Source of the DNA: Compostimonas suwonensis
GTDB taxonomy: Bacteria > Actinomycetota > Actinomycetes > Actinomycetales > Microbacteriaceae
Length of the DNA stretch: 64,000 nucleotides
Assembly: GCF_002797855.1 (NCBI RefSeq)
Contig: NZ_PGFB01000001.1
Location: forward strand, 124,001 to 188,000
Reading direction: 5' to 3'
The position numbers were made by a program, and so were the translations under genes. Numbering within the stretch: the stretch's first letter is position 1; every line of letters starts with the position of its first letter. The notes below the pieces were generated by a model, which saw only the letters and a list, made by a program, of their open reading frames with translations, did no database searches and was not told the origin of the DNA. This document shows positions 7,462 to 15,595 of the stretch, piece by piece.

Positions 7462-8838
7462 CTACGGGCGTCGGCTCCGTGATCTGTTGCACGCGGCGAT
7501 CATCAGACTGCCCACGCCGAGACACAGTGCTGCGATGAGCACCCAGGCAGGGCTTGAGGATGAGCCAGTTGCCGCGAGCATGCGCGACTGAGTCCCGACC
7601 GGTGTGGAACTCGCGCGGTCGGCTCCAGCGGACGCCTCCCCCAGCCGATCCCCTCCGACTTGGGGTGACTCGGATGTGGTCTGTTCGGTCACGTTCAGAG
7701 TGACGGTGACGTGTTCGGCTCCTCCCGAGGCGTCCTGTATCTCGATGGTGAACGAGTCGGGTCCGGTGTACCCGTAGACAGGAGCCACGTCGACGGACCC
7801 CGTGGACAGGTCGACGTTGAAGATCGAGGCGTGCACGGGTGCGGTCAGGACGGTGATCGCGGTGAGCGGGAAGGACGACGAGCACGGAAGTTGGACGGTG
7901 GAGGTCTGATCCTCGATGATGTCGGCCTGCATCGTGTTCGCCGTGCAGTTCAGATAGGTGACCCAGGAGAGGGTTATGGAACCGTTTTGCGCCAGGTTCG
8001 ACCCGACAGCGATGGAGGGTGACTGCACGCCCGGGGCGATGAAGGATCCACCTGCACCTCCCCCGCCACCTCCGCCGGATCCGAAACCACCGGCTGCGCC
8101 ACCGGATCCTCCGCGGACGCCTCCTCCGCCGCCGCCGCCGTCGCCGCCGCCCCAGCTCTCGTGGCTGCCGTTCGCTCCCGCGGAAGTCGGCGCCGTGGAT
8201 GCCTCGCCGCCGCCGCCGGAACCCGGGCCGGCACCATTACCGCCGCGCGAACCGACCGCAGTCATGCCTTGCTCCGTCACGCCCACGCCGGTGCCGGCCG
8301 CCCCACCGGCGCCCCCTTCGTTGGCGCCATAACCGCCATCGCCACCCCCGCCTCCTGCAACGAATGCTGCGGTACCGAGGCTTGTCTCTATCGTCGAAGC
8401 GCCACCACCGCCACCACCCTGTACGCCTTGATGGTTGTCGGGTGTGTCACCGCCGCCGGCTCCCATTCCTCCCCAACCGCCGAGCCGGTTCTCGGGAGCC
8501 GTTCCGCCGACGCCGCCGACGGAGATGATGAGATTCTGGCCAGGGGTGACGTTCAATACCCCTGTGAGCTGGGCGCCGTACGAGCCGGCGGTGGACCCGT
8601 CACCATTCGATCCTCCACCTGCCCCCAGGGCAGAGACGGTCACCGTGGAGATCCCGGCCGGTACGACCCACGTCTCGGGTGCTCCGGTGAAGGTGAACAC
8701 CTTGGTTGCAGTCTGACCGATTGTGACCGGACCGCCGTCTGCCCGGCCGTCCGTTTGCGCGTGGGCCGGGAGAGAGATCTGCGTCACGATCAGTGCGCCG
8801 ACGGCAAGCCCGAAGAGGGTAAGGGTGCGATTCTTCAT
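7462..8838 (-). CDS. Glycine-rich secreted surface protein with LAATG sortase signal
   Basis: A 458-aa protein. A signal peptide (ending near LPAHAQ) is followed by a beta-rich segment with VFTFTGAPETWVVP (residues about 45-60), then a glycine-rich domain (about 70-270) with runs of six to eight Gly. A cadherin/Ig-like stretch VYGYTGPDSFTIEIQD lies near residue 350. The C-terminus has LAATG, a hydrophobic helix and a basic RSRSRR tail, matching the LAxTG signal used by class E sortases of high-GC Gram-positives. The mirrored proline-rich reading frames are shadows. It lies 60 bp downstream of the FUSC gene on the same strand and may be the last gene of that run. Function unknown; probably adhesive or structural. 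Confidence 0.85.
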   Translation of the reverse strand: MKNRTLTLFGLAVGALIVTQISLPAHAQTDGRADGGPVTIGQTATKVFTFTGAPETWVVPAGISTVTVSALGAGGGSNGDGSTAGSYGAQLTGVLNVTPGQNLIISVGGVGGTAPENRLGGWGGMGAGGGDTPDNHQGVQGGGGGGASTIETSLGTAAFVAGGGGGDGGYGANEGGAGGAAGTGVGVTEQGMTAVGSRGGNGAGPGSGGGGEASTAPTSAGANGSHESWGGGDGGGGGGGVRGGSGGAAGGFGSGGGGGGGAGGSFIAPGVQSPSIAVGSNLAQNGSITLSWVTYLNCTANTMQADIIEDQTSTVQLPCSSSFPLTAITVLTAPVHASIFNVDLSTGSVDVAPVYGYTGPDSFTIEIQDASGGAEHVTVTLNVTEQTTSESPQVGGDRLGEASAGADRASSTPVGTQSRMLAATGSSSSPAWVLIAALCLGVGSLMIAACNRSRSRRP

Positions 8839-8898
8839 AGTCTCATCTCACTAATCGAGGGTGTTGTGTTGGGTGAGCCCGCGTACCTATCCGAGTGA

Positions 8899-9948
8899 TC
8901 ACTCATGCGCGCTCCGCAGGAGCTGTGGTGGTCGGCGGAGCCAGAGCAGGTGGCCGAGGACGAGGGCGATGAGACAACCGAGGAGAGTGTCTCCGAGCCT
9001 GAGAAGGGGGATGGCCTGGTCGTCGAGTCCGATCTCGCCGGTGAGGAGAGCGGAGAGGGTGATGCCGATCACGGCGAGGGCGTAGTGTCGTGGCGCGGCG
9101 AGTGCCCCGAATGCCATGCCTGCGATGGCTATTCCCGCCAAGAGCACGTCGGTGGGGCGGGTGAGGACGACGACGCTCGCGAGCGCTGCCCCGACGATGG
9201 TGCCGGCGATGCGGGATGTGACGCGGGCGGCGACGGGGCCGTATTCGCTACGGACGACGACCGCGATCGTGAGTGGCAGCCAGAATGAGTGCCGCCCTTG
9301 ATCGAGGTTCATGGCAAGGATCATGCCGGTTCCAAAACACACGGCGAGCCGGGCACCTGCAGCGAGAGTTTGCCGTCGACTCTCCGTCGCAACGGTACTG
9401 GGAAGCACGACGGCCGGAAGCCTTCGCCCGAGAGGAATGGCGGCAAGAACCCCGACGGCGGCTGATCCGATGACATACCAGAGTGCCTGAATCGGTGCGG
9501 GCGCGGTCATCGGGACGAAGGTTCCGAAGGCGAGAGTGACGAGGAACATCAGCGCACCGGCAGTGACGGCGCTGTCTCGCACACGCTCGACGACCCCCGA
9601 AGCGAAACCCGCGATGACGGCGACGACAGCGACGACGAAAGGCGATCCGGTGGTGAAGCCGGCGACGAGAAGCCCGGCCACGGCCCCGACGGCTTGACCA
9701 GCAGTGTTACGGACCCGAATGCGCGGAGAGCCGAGTACGGAGAAGGATGTGGCGCAGGCGACGGCGAAATATGCGACGCTCGGTATACTGCCGCCCAAAG
9801 GCAACGAGACGACACCCACGCCGACGCCGGCAACCACCGTTCGAGTCGCCGCCCAAACAGCCCACGGCTGCGGGCTCAGAGTGGCGAACTCTTTCGCCCA
9901 CACGTTTACGGCCGACAGCATCCTGGGCCTCATTATTGTCGTCACCAC
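8899..9948 (-). CDS. FUSC-family (aromatic acid exporter-like) membrane protein
   Basis: A 349-aa integral membrane protein made of two similar blocks of about six helices. The second block contains MILAMNLDQGRHSFWLPLTI and VRSEYGPVAARVTSRIAG, typical of the FUSC/aromatic-acid-exporter-like family. Two adjacent GTG codons (9948, 9945) can start it; the second forms a GTGA overlap with the upstream NTF2-like gene, implying translational coupling. Family members are associated with efflux of fusaric or aromatic acids, but this shorter, single-gene form has no assigned substrate. Confidence 0.82.
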   Translation of the reverse strand: MVTTIMRPRMLSAVNVWAKEFATLSPQPWAVWAATRTVVAGVGVGVVSLPLGGSIPSVAYFAVACATSFSVLGSPRIRVRNTAGQAVGAVAGLLVAGFTTGSPFVVAVVAVIAGFASGVVERVRDSAVTAGALMFLVTLAFGTFVPMTAPAPIQALWYVIGSAAVGVLAAIPLGRRLPAVVLPSTVATESRRQTLAAGARLAVCFGTGMILAMNLDQGRHSFWLPLTIAVVVRSEYGPVAARVTSRIAGTIVGAALASVVVLTRPTDVLLAGIAIAGMAFGALAAPRHYALAVIGITLSALLTGEIGLDDQAIPLLRLGDTLLGCLIALVLGHLLWLRRPPQLLRSAHE

Positions 9949-10391
9949 AGTGGGCGTCGCTCATTGCGGGCCACCGTCCAGGTCACCATGGCCGAATCGA
10001 GATACGCGTGAACCTCGACGATCAGGTCATCGGCCGCTGTGCCGGCGAAGCGACACACCCAGCACAACCGGTTGTCATACGGCGAGCCCTCCAGCGTGGT
10101 CGAACCCGCCTGAAGCTCCGCGATCACCGTGTCACCGTCGATGAAAACGCGAAGAAGACGCAACCGAACCTGGTCGCGCATCAACGGGGCGAGCCGGTCG
10201 AACGTGGCTCGCACGAACTCTGTCTTCGACGTGAACGCGCCCGCCAACGGATGAGTTCCCTCAACCGTCCACGACACATCGTCCGCGACCTGATCGAAGA
10301 AGGCCGACACGGTAGAGGGATCACCGAGGTTCTGAAACAGAGCCGAACGGCAGTCGCGGAGGGCTGCGGCCGATTGGCTTTCCGATGTCAT
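9942..10391 (-). CDS. NTF2-like / SnoaL-fold protein
   Basis: A 149-aa single-domain protein with the cystatin-like cone fold: an N-terminal helix (RDCRSALFQNLG), FFDQVADDVSWTVEGTHPLA, a central FDRLAPLMRDQVRLRLLRVF and strands VIAELQAGSTT and NRLCWVCRF. SnoaL-like proteins are small-molecule isomerases, hydrolases or ligand binders. The start at 10391 has GGAGACGAAG directly upstream; the longer in-frame extension to 10646 would overlap the lipoprotein gene. It ends in a GTGA overlap with the FUSC gene, so the two probably act on the same compound. Confidence 0.82.
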   Translation of the reverse strand: MTSESQSAAALRDCRSALFQNLGDPSTVSAFFDQVADDVSWTVEGTHPLAGAFTSKTEFVRATFDRLAPLMRDQVRLRLLRVFIDGDTVIAELQAGSTTLEGSPYDNRLCWVCRFAGTAADDLIVEVHAYLDSAMVTWTVARNERRPLW

Positions 10392-10413
10392 CTTCGTCTC
10401 CGTCGTAGATGAA

Positions 10414-11013
10414 TCAGCCTGCAGGGAGAGCCTGCAGCACGGAGGAGACGATCGGCTGAGCAGTGGCAGCCGACGTGTAGAGCGGGGAGACGGTGGAGAT
10501 CCAGAAGCCGACCGGTGTGAACACCTCGATGTCGCCTGTGAAGGTGCCGCCGCCATCGGCCGTGTAAGCCTGAATATCAGAACCAAACACGTCGGTCGCC
10601 GTGCCAGCCCCGCCACCCAGAGCGGTTTCCGCTGTCGTGAGTTCATCTTTCGATGGCTGGGCGACGGCGAGCGTCAGGGTGTCTCCCGTGGTGGTGTCTG
10701 TCCAGCTGCATCCGATACCCCCGAACGACACGATCTCAGCAGCATACGAACCCAGCTCGGGCACGAAGGAGGAGTCCGGGACCAGGCCCGCTCCGAACGT
10801 GGTGACGGCCTCGGCAGGCAACAGCGTGTCGCAGCTGCCGAACGCCGCTGACGAGGGCGCTGCGCCGTCCCCCGGTGCCGGAGAAGTCGGTGAGGACGCC
10901 GGCACCGAACTGCTCTGCGCCGGGGCAGGCGTTGGCTCGACAGTGCTCGCCGAGTCCGAATTGCCGGCGACACATCCGGTCAGGGCGAGGACGGCCACTG
11001 CAGCAGCAGCCAC
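10414..11013 (-). CDS. Secreted lipoprotein, DUF3558-like organisation
   Basis: About 199 aa. A short hydrophobic stretch ends in a lipobox (LALTGC), followed by a Ser/Pro/Thr-rich linker and a folded domain with two conserved-looking cysteines (FGSCDTLLPAEAV and IGCSWTD) and YAAEIVSFGG, resembling DUF3558-type lipoproteins of actinobacteria. The only in-frame start is a GTG at 11013, giving a signal peptide with no positive charge. An ATG at 11045 would supply a more normal leader but is in another frame, so a frameshift or unusual start is possible. It lies 22 bp upstream of the NTF2-like gene and is probably first in that operon. Confidence 0.75.
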   Translation of the reverse strand: MAAAAVAVLALTGCVAGNSDSASTVEPTPAPAQSSSVPASSPTSPAPGDGAAPSSAAFGSCDTLLPAEAVTTFGAGLVPDSSFVPELGSYAAEIVSFGGIGCSWTDTTTGDTLTLAVAQPSKDELTTAETALGGGAGTATDVFGSDIQAYTADGGGTFTGDIEVFTPVGFWISTVSPLYTSAATAQPIVSSVLQALPAG

Positions 11014-11098
11014 CCCGCAGCCGTTGCGAAGGGATGATTTATCATAAAAAGTTTCTCCGTCATGTCGAGGGTCGGAACCGATCGGCTCACAATGAGTT

Positions 11099-11128
11099 AC
11101 TATAACGATGTTTTGAAAAAGTATTCAA
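11099..11128 (-). promoter_or_regulatory. Promoter for lipoprotein-NTF2-FUSC operon
   Basis: On the minus strand TTGAAT (11128-11123) and TATAGT (11104-11099) are separated by 18 bp, a good housekeeping-sigma match in an AT-rich patch between the divergent lipoprotein and TetR genes. This is consistent with one minus-strand transcript covering 11013 down to about 7462. The divergent TetR protein is an obvious candidate regulator, but no clear palindromic operator was found. Confidence 0.55.
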
Positions 11129-11276
11129 GAGCGAGGCGTTCCGTCGCTGACCTGATTCGTCGCTCGGTCGCGGCGAGCGGTTCTGCTGGAGGACTGGCGA
11201 GTGAAGGATTTCTGCATGAATGGCCCCGCTCGCGCGGAGCGGCGGTAAAGGCTCCTTCGGGAGGGATGATTGCTGG

Positions 11277-11873
11277 ATGGGACGTTTGAAGGTGTATGAC
11301 GAGCGGCTGCGCCGGCGATTGATCGATCGCACCACGGCAATCATCGGGGCGGGAGGCATCTCTGCACTGACCCTGCGCGGTCTCGCTTTGGCCGAGGAGA
11401 CCTCGACCTCAGCCATTTACGATCTCTTCGGAGGCAAAGACGCCCTTCTCGCAGAGATATATTCACAGGGATTCCGGGACCTCCACACCAGCCAGAGCGC
11501 GGTCGCACTCCGTGGGGTCGACGATCCGATCGCCGCGATCTGGGCGCTCGTGCACGAGTACTGGAATTGGGGGCGCACGAATGCCCATCTTTACTCGATA
11601 TTGTTCTTGGGCTCCCTCGGTGCATTCGAGCCCACGATGGAGATGGTCGAGCTGGCGATGCTCAGCAAGACCCCTCTCATCGAGACCGTCGGGGAGGCGC
11701 TCGCGTCGAATTCGCTTGTCGGCGACCCCGCCGAGGTGGCGGACTCGATCTGGGTGGTCGTACACGGAGCCACCACGCTGGCCAACACGATGGGCCCGCT
11801 CTATATCGATCGGGCGATGCTCGACCGCACCATGCGCGCGACGATCGACGGGTTCCGGCCCGATAGCCCCTGA
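11277..11873 (+). CDS. TetR-family transcriptional regulator
   Basis: 198 aa. The N-terminal helix-turn-helix is clear: RRLIDRTTAIIGAGGISALT, then LRGLALAEETSTSAIYDLFG and KDALLAEIY. The C-terminal ligand domain is of the WHG type (VHEYWNWGRTNAHLYSILFL). The ATG at 11277 is preferred to an in-frame ATG at 11220 because GGGAGGG lies upstream and the HTH then begins at a normal distance. It is divergent from the lipoprotein/FUSC run and 46 bp upstream of the hydrolase gene, so either or both may be its targets. Confidence 0.88.
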   Translation: MGRLKVYDERLRRRLIDRTTAIIGAGGISALTLRGLALAEETSTSAIYDLFGGKDALLAEIYSQGFRDLHTSQSAVALRGVDDPIAAIWALVHEYWNWGRTNAHLYSILFLGSLGAFEPTMEMVELAMLSKTPLIETVGEALASNSLVGDPAEVADSIWVVVHGATTLANTMGPLYIDRAMLDRTMRATIDGFRPDSP

Positions 11874-11919
11874 CCCGTCTCGACGCGACGGCCATCAGCC
11901 ATAACAGTAAGGAGATCTA

Positions 11920-13137
11920 ATGCCCCACACCAAATACCACGACACACCCGTCTTCTCACCCAACCCCGACTACGACTTCGAGATCCGCACCGTGCTCGGC
12001 CATGCGGTCGAGGGCGCCTCCGACCTCGGCGAGGTGCTCGCGGCAACGGCCGGTATCGCCAAGCACGATCATCAGGCCTGGTTCGACGCCTGGCATACCC
12101 TCGCCCAGCGCACCGAGGCAACCGCAAAAGCATCCGCCGACTCCGGCCACCACGTCAGTGCCGCCGGCGCCTACCTGCGGGCGTCCACCTACTATGGGGT
12201 CGCCGTCAACGCCGTCAGCGCCCTGGCCGACTCCGAATCATTGGCGCCGACATTCGCACGCCAACAGGACACCTGGCTGGCGTTCATCGCGCACTGCTCC
12301 CATCCGGTCGAATCTGTCCAGATCCCCTACGAGACATCGACGCTCCCGGGCTTTTTCTTCCGCCCGACCGTGCAGCCTTCCGGAACAACCCTGGTCGTGG
12401 TCAACGGCAGTGACGGCTCCCTCGCCAGCCTCTGGGCAAGCAGCGCCGCCGCTGCACTCCGACGCGGCCACAACGTCCTCCTCTTCGACGGCCCCGGTCA
12501 ACAGACCCAGCTCTTCGACCACGACATCCCGTTCCGACCCGACTGGGAAAATGTGCTCACCCCCGTCTACAACCACATCACCACCCTGGACGGAGTGGAC
12601 TCAAAGCGCGTCGCGGTGTACGGAATCAGCCAGGGGGGCTACTGGGTGGCGCGGGCACTCGCCTACGAACACCGCTACGCAGCAGCCATCACGGACCCAG
12701 GTGTCATCGACGTGTCCGCGTCCTGGACAAACCAGGTCCCGAACAGCCTTGTCAAGCTCCTGGACGAAGGCCAAACGGAGAAATTCGATCGTGATATGAG
12801 CATCGGCATGGAACTCTCTCCCGCCACAGCCCGCACCTGGCAGTTCCGCGCCCGACCGTATGGAACCCCGGGCTACGCCGAGACCCTCAACACCGTCCGC
12901 AGCTACACACTCTCCGAACAGCAAGCCGCACTGATCAGCACGCCGTTACTGATCACCGACCCGGAAGGCGAACAGTTCTGGCCCGGCCAACCCCAACAAC
13001 TCGCCGACCTCACCGCCGGGACCTCCACCCTCGTCCACTTCACCGCCGCGGAGGGCGCAGACTGGCACTGCCAACCCCTCGCCCGCGGCCTCACCGCCCA
13101 ACGCGTCTTCGACTGGCTCGACAACCAGCTCGACTAA
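11920..13137 (+). CDS. Alpha/beta hydrolase (DUF1100/FrsA-like, acyl-peptidase type)
   Basis: A 405-aa cytoplasmic hydrolase with an N-terminal helical cap (about residues 1-125: FDAWHTLAQRTEATAKA, AGAYLRASTYY) and a C-terminal alpha/beta domain. The nucleophile elbow is YGISQGGYWVAR (Ser near residue 240), the oxyanion region is VVVNGSDGS, and the acid/His come from LLITDPEGEQFWPGQ and EGADWHCQPLARG. The cap and elbow resemble 2,6-dihydropseudooxynicotine hydrolase and FrsA-like proteins. It starts at 11920 after AAGGAG. It follows the TetR gene on the same strand and is probably co-transcribed. Confidence 0.87.
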   Translation: MPHTKYHDTPVFSPNPDYDFEIRTVLGHAVEGASDLGEVLAATAGIAKHDHQAWFDAWHTLAQRTEATAKASADSGHHVSAAGAYLRASTYYGVAVNAVSALADSESLAPTFARQQDTWLAFIAHCSHPVESVQIPYETSTLPGFFFRPTVQPSGTTLVVVNGSDGSLASLWASSAAAALRRGHNVLLFDGPGQQTQLFDHDIPFRPDWENVLTPVYNHITTLDGVDSKRVAVYGISQGGYWVARALAYEHRYAAAITDPGVIDVSASWTNQVPNSLVKLLDEGQTEKFDRDMSIGMELSPATARTWQFRARPYGTPGYAETLNTVRSYTLSEQQAALISTPLLITDPEGEQFWPGQPQQLADLTAGTSTLVHFTAAEGADWHCQPLARGLTAQRVFDWLDNQLD

Positions 13138-13252
13138 GACACCCCACGACGCCACAACCGCGGACACAGGACCACCCGCGACAGCAGCGCAGAACGATCA
13201 GCAACTGTTTTCTTGCGGCGATGCGCGGGAGAAGGAGGCAGGGTGTGCGTCT

Positions 13253-13750
13253 TCACTGGCGCAGCCAGGCGATGACGGCGTTGAGGACGACGGCCTCGCG
13301 GTAGACGATGGCGAGTTTGTCGTAGCGGGTCGCGAGACCGCACCATTGCTTGAGTCGGCAGAAGCTGCGCTCGATCACGTTCCGCTGTTTGTAGGCGACG
13401 GGGTCGTAGGTCACGGGCCTTCCGCCGCGGGAACCGTGGCGGACCCGGTGCCCTTGCTGGTCGCGGGGCTCGGGGATGACGGACTCGATACCCCGCGCTC
13501 GGAGATGGTGCCTGATCACGCGGGACGGGTACGCCTTGTCGCCACGGAGCTTGTCGGGCCGAGTGCGGGGTCCGCCGAGCGGTCGCGCGACGCGGAACTC
13601 GCCGAGCAGCGGCACGAGTATGGGCGAATCGCTTGCCTGCCCGGGCGTGATCATCATGACCGGCGGCAACCCGTGCCCATCGACGCGCTGGTGGGCCTCC
13701 GTCGACAGACCACCTCGTGAGCGGCCGAACCCGTGATCAGGCGGCTCGAC
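13253..13750 (-). pseudogene. IS5-family transposase, 5'-truncated
   Basis: The frame encodes the C-terminal half of an IS5-type (IS427-like) DDE transposase. Blocks are PPDHGFGRSRGGLSTEAHQ (upstream of any start codon), LRGDKAYPSRVIRHHLRARG (second Asp) and NVIERSFCRLKQWCGLATRY (catalytic Glu), then KLAIVYREAVVLNAVIAWLR. The first annotatable ATG is at 13669, but homology extends upstream to about 13750 and then stops, so the 5' half is lost. No intact inverted-repeat pair was identified. It lies about 210 bp from the tRNA-Ser(GCT) gene at the junction between accessory-looking and housekeeping DNA. Confidence 0.8.
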
Positions 13751-13962
13751 CGGCGTTCGTGTAATTCGAGGAAGCCCCCACCGTCCTCGGCGTATACGCG
13801 CACATCCTCGGCGAAGGACAACGCGGTGACCTCGCTGGTCGCCTCGCCACCGCCGAGAACATCGAAATCAGTGGGGGTCGTTCAGAAAGTTCCGGGCATC
13901 GGATCCTAGCCGAGACGCAGGAATCAGACCCGCAGTGACAATCGCGTCTAACCAGGGAAAAC

Positions 13963-14057
13963 TGGCGGAGACGGTGGGATTTGAACCCACGGTACCCAAT
14001 AAAGGGTACTCCACCTTAGCAGGGTGGTGCACTAGGCCGAACTATGCGACGTCTCCT
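13963..14057 (-). tRNA. tRNA-Ser (GCT anticodon)
   Basis: A 95-nt class II tRNA including encoded CCA. Acceptor arms GGAGACG and CGTCTCC pair perfectly, the anticodon stem CCACC/GGTGG encloses CTGCTAA (anticodon GCT, reading AGC/AGU), a long variable arm TACCC/GGGTA follows, and the T-arm is GTGGGTTCAAATCCCAC. Confidence 0.96.
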
Positions 14058-14205
14058 GAGCGCCCGACGAGCAAGCGCACGACAGCCATCATAACCTCAC
14101 ACCGAGGGCCCTCGCGACACGAGCCCACGGCGCCCGGTGTCGAGAACTCATCCAGAATGTGACGGGCGTGTGAAGCGAGTCCGCCGAAGCACGCGGATGC
14201 CACGG

Positions 14206-15528
14206 CTACTGCTCTTCGAGGGTGCGGCCGTTCGAGCAGGTGACCTCGTCGGCGGTCTGGCCGAGCACGTCGTCGGGCAACGCGGCGACGGGAGCTCCGG
14301 CATCCGCGGGCGGGGCGGCGGGGTCGACGGGAGCGGCCGGGTCCACGGGTGCAGCCGGGTCGACGGGAGCGGCCGGGTCCACCGGCGCAGCAGGGTCGAC
14401 GGGCACCTCATCGGGCCCGCCGAGGCCGAGGGTCGAGCCCAGGCCCGTGCTGCCGGTCGGCAGAACGGGCTGGTCGGCGGCGATCGCGTCGAAGAGCACG
14501 GCGGCCGACTCCTCGTTCTGGTAGACGCCCTCGACGGTCACGCTGCCCGGGTACTGCACGAAGGCGATGTTCTGCTCGGGGATGTCTTTGAGCGCGATGG
14601 CGATCGAGACCATCGTGTCGAGGTTGGCGAGGCTCTCGGAGAAGCGCATGTTGTCGAGGGCGGCCTTTGCGAGGCCGTAGAGCTTGAACGGGTCGCCGAG
14701 AGTCTCCGAGCTCTTCACCGTGCGCACGAGCGACGACAGGAACACCTGCTGGTTGCCGATGCGGCTCAGGTCGCTGCCGTCGCCCACACCGTGACGCGTG
14801 CGCAGGAACTGCAGCGCGTCGACACCCGAGAGGTCGTGCATGCCGGGGTCGAGGTAGGTGCCCGTGTACTCGTCCTCGATGCGGTCCGAGACGCAGACCG
14901 GCACTCCCCCGACGGCGTTCGACATCGCGATGACGCCGAGGAACTGCACCTCGGCGACGAACGGGATCGTCAGGCCCGTGAGGTCTTCGATCGTCGCGAC
15001 CGCGCACGGCACCCCGCCGTAGAAGAGCGCCGTGTTGATCTTGTCGGTCGCCGGCCCCGTCGAGTCGCCGTCGGCGTTCGTGCACTCGGGGATGTCGACG
15101 AAGAGGTCGCGCGGAAAGCTCACGACCGTCGCGTTGCTGTGGTCGGCCGAGATGTGCAGCAGGATGTTGACGTCGTTGAGCTCCCCCGTCTCCTCCTCCG
15201 GGTCGCCGAAGGCCGTGCCCTGGCCCTGCCGGCTGTCGCTGCCGATGAGCAGCAGGTTGATGCCGCCCTCGTATGCGCCGATCTGCGGGGGCGGCGCATC
15301 CGGGTGGTCGGTGTCGGCGGGCGGCAGCACGATGAGGGGCTGCACGGAACGGCTCAGGTCCCAGGCCGCGATGGCCGCGACCGAGACGCCGCTCACGAGC
15401 ACGACGGCCACCGCGGACGCCAGGACGGCGAGAACCGTGGCCCAGGCGCGCGACGTGCGCTGACGCCCGTGACGGATGACGCCAGCTCTCGCCCCGGGCA
15501 CACCGCCCGGCATTCGGCCGTCCGCCAT
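14206..15528 (-). CDS. LytR-CpsA-Psr (LCP) family protein, paralogue 1
   Basis: A 440-aa membrane-anchored phosphotransferase-like protein. A cytoplasmic basic N-terminus precedes one TM helix (about residues 30-55). The LCP domain has INLLLIGSDSRQG, TVVSFPRDLFVDIPE, TDKINTALFYGG, GVDALQFLRTRHGVGDGSDL and RIGNQQVFLSSLV, the Arg/Asp pattern that binds polyprenyl pyrophosphate. LCP enzymes attach teichoic-acid-like or arabinogalactan glycans to peptidoglycan. The C-terminus carries tandem VDPAAP repeats and then a Cys-containing peptide TCSNGRTLEEQ. It is a tandem duplicate of the next gene, of identical length. Confidence 0.92.
   Translation of the reverse strand: MADGRMPGGVPGARAGVIRHGRQRTSRAWATVLAVLASAVAVVLVSGVSVAAIAAWDLSRSVQPLIVLPPADTDHPDAPPPQIGAYEGGINLLLIGSDSRQGQGTAFGDPEEETGELNDVNILLHISADHSNATVVSFPRDLFVDIPECTNADGDSTGPATDKINTALFYGGVPCAVATIEDLTGLTIPFVAEVQFLGVIAMSNAVGGVPVCVSDRIEDEYTGTYLDPGMHDLSGVDALQFLRTRHGVGDGSDLSRIGNQQVFLSSLVRTVKSSETLGDPFKLYGLAKAALDNMRFSESLANLDTMVSIAIALKDIPEQNIAFVQYPGSVTVEGVYQNEESAAVLFDAIAADQPVLPTGSTGLGSTLGLGGPDEVPVDPAAPVDPAAPVDPAAPVDPAAPVDPAAPPADAGAPVAALPDDVLGQTADEVTCSNGRTLEEQ
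14312..14406 (-). repeat. 18-bp in-frame tandem repeats encoding VDPAAP
   Basis: About five imperfect 18-bp units inside the LCP paralogue 1 gene encode a Pro/Ala/Asp linker. Such repeats change length by slippage or recombination. The paralogue has a related but diverged linker (DPNAP, DPAVP units) at the equivalent place. Confidence 0.8.
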
Positions 15529-15595
15529 TCACGCCTCCCCGTATCCGGTACGAGGCGTGGATCGCAGCCTCAGGTGGCCACAGTCTATTGAGCGT

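Noticed and set aside
7958-8332. Proline-rich plus-strand ORF
   Set aside because: It is the mirror of the glycine-rich domain on the minus strand (GGN codons read as CCN), so it is not independent evidence of a gene.
13935-14162. Plus-strand ORF crossing tRNA-Ser(GCT), and similar ORFs at 16885-17310 and 16970-17155
   Set aside because: They read through tRNA genes (VGFEPT/VGFEPTR-type translations of the T-arm are a known artefact).
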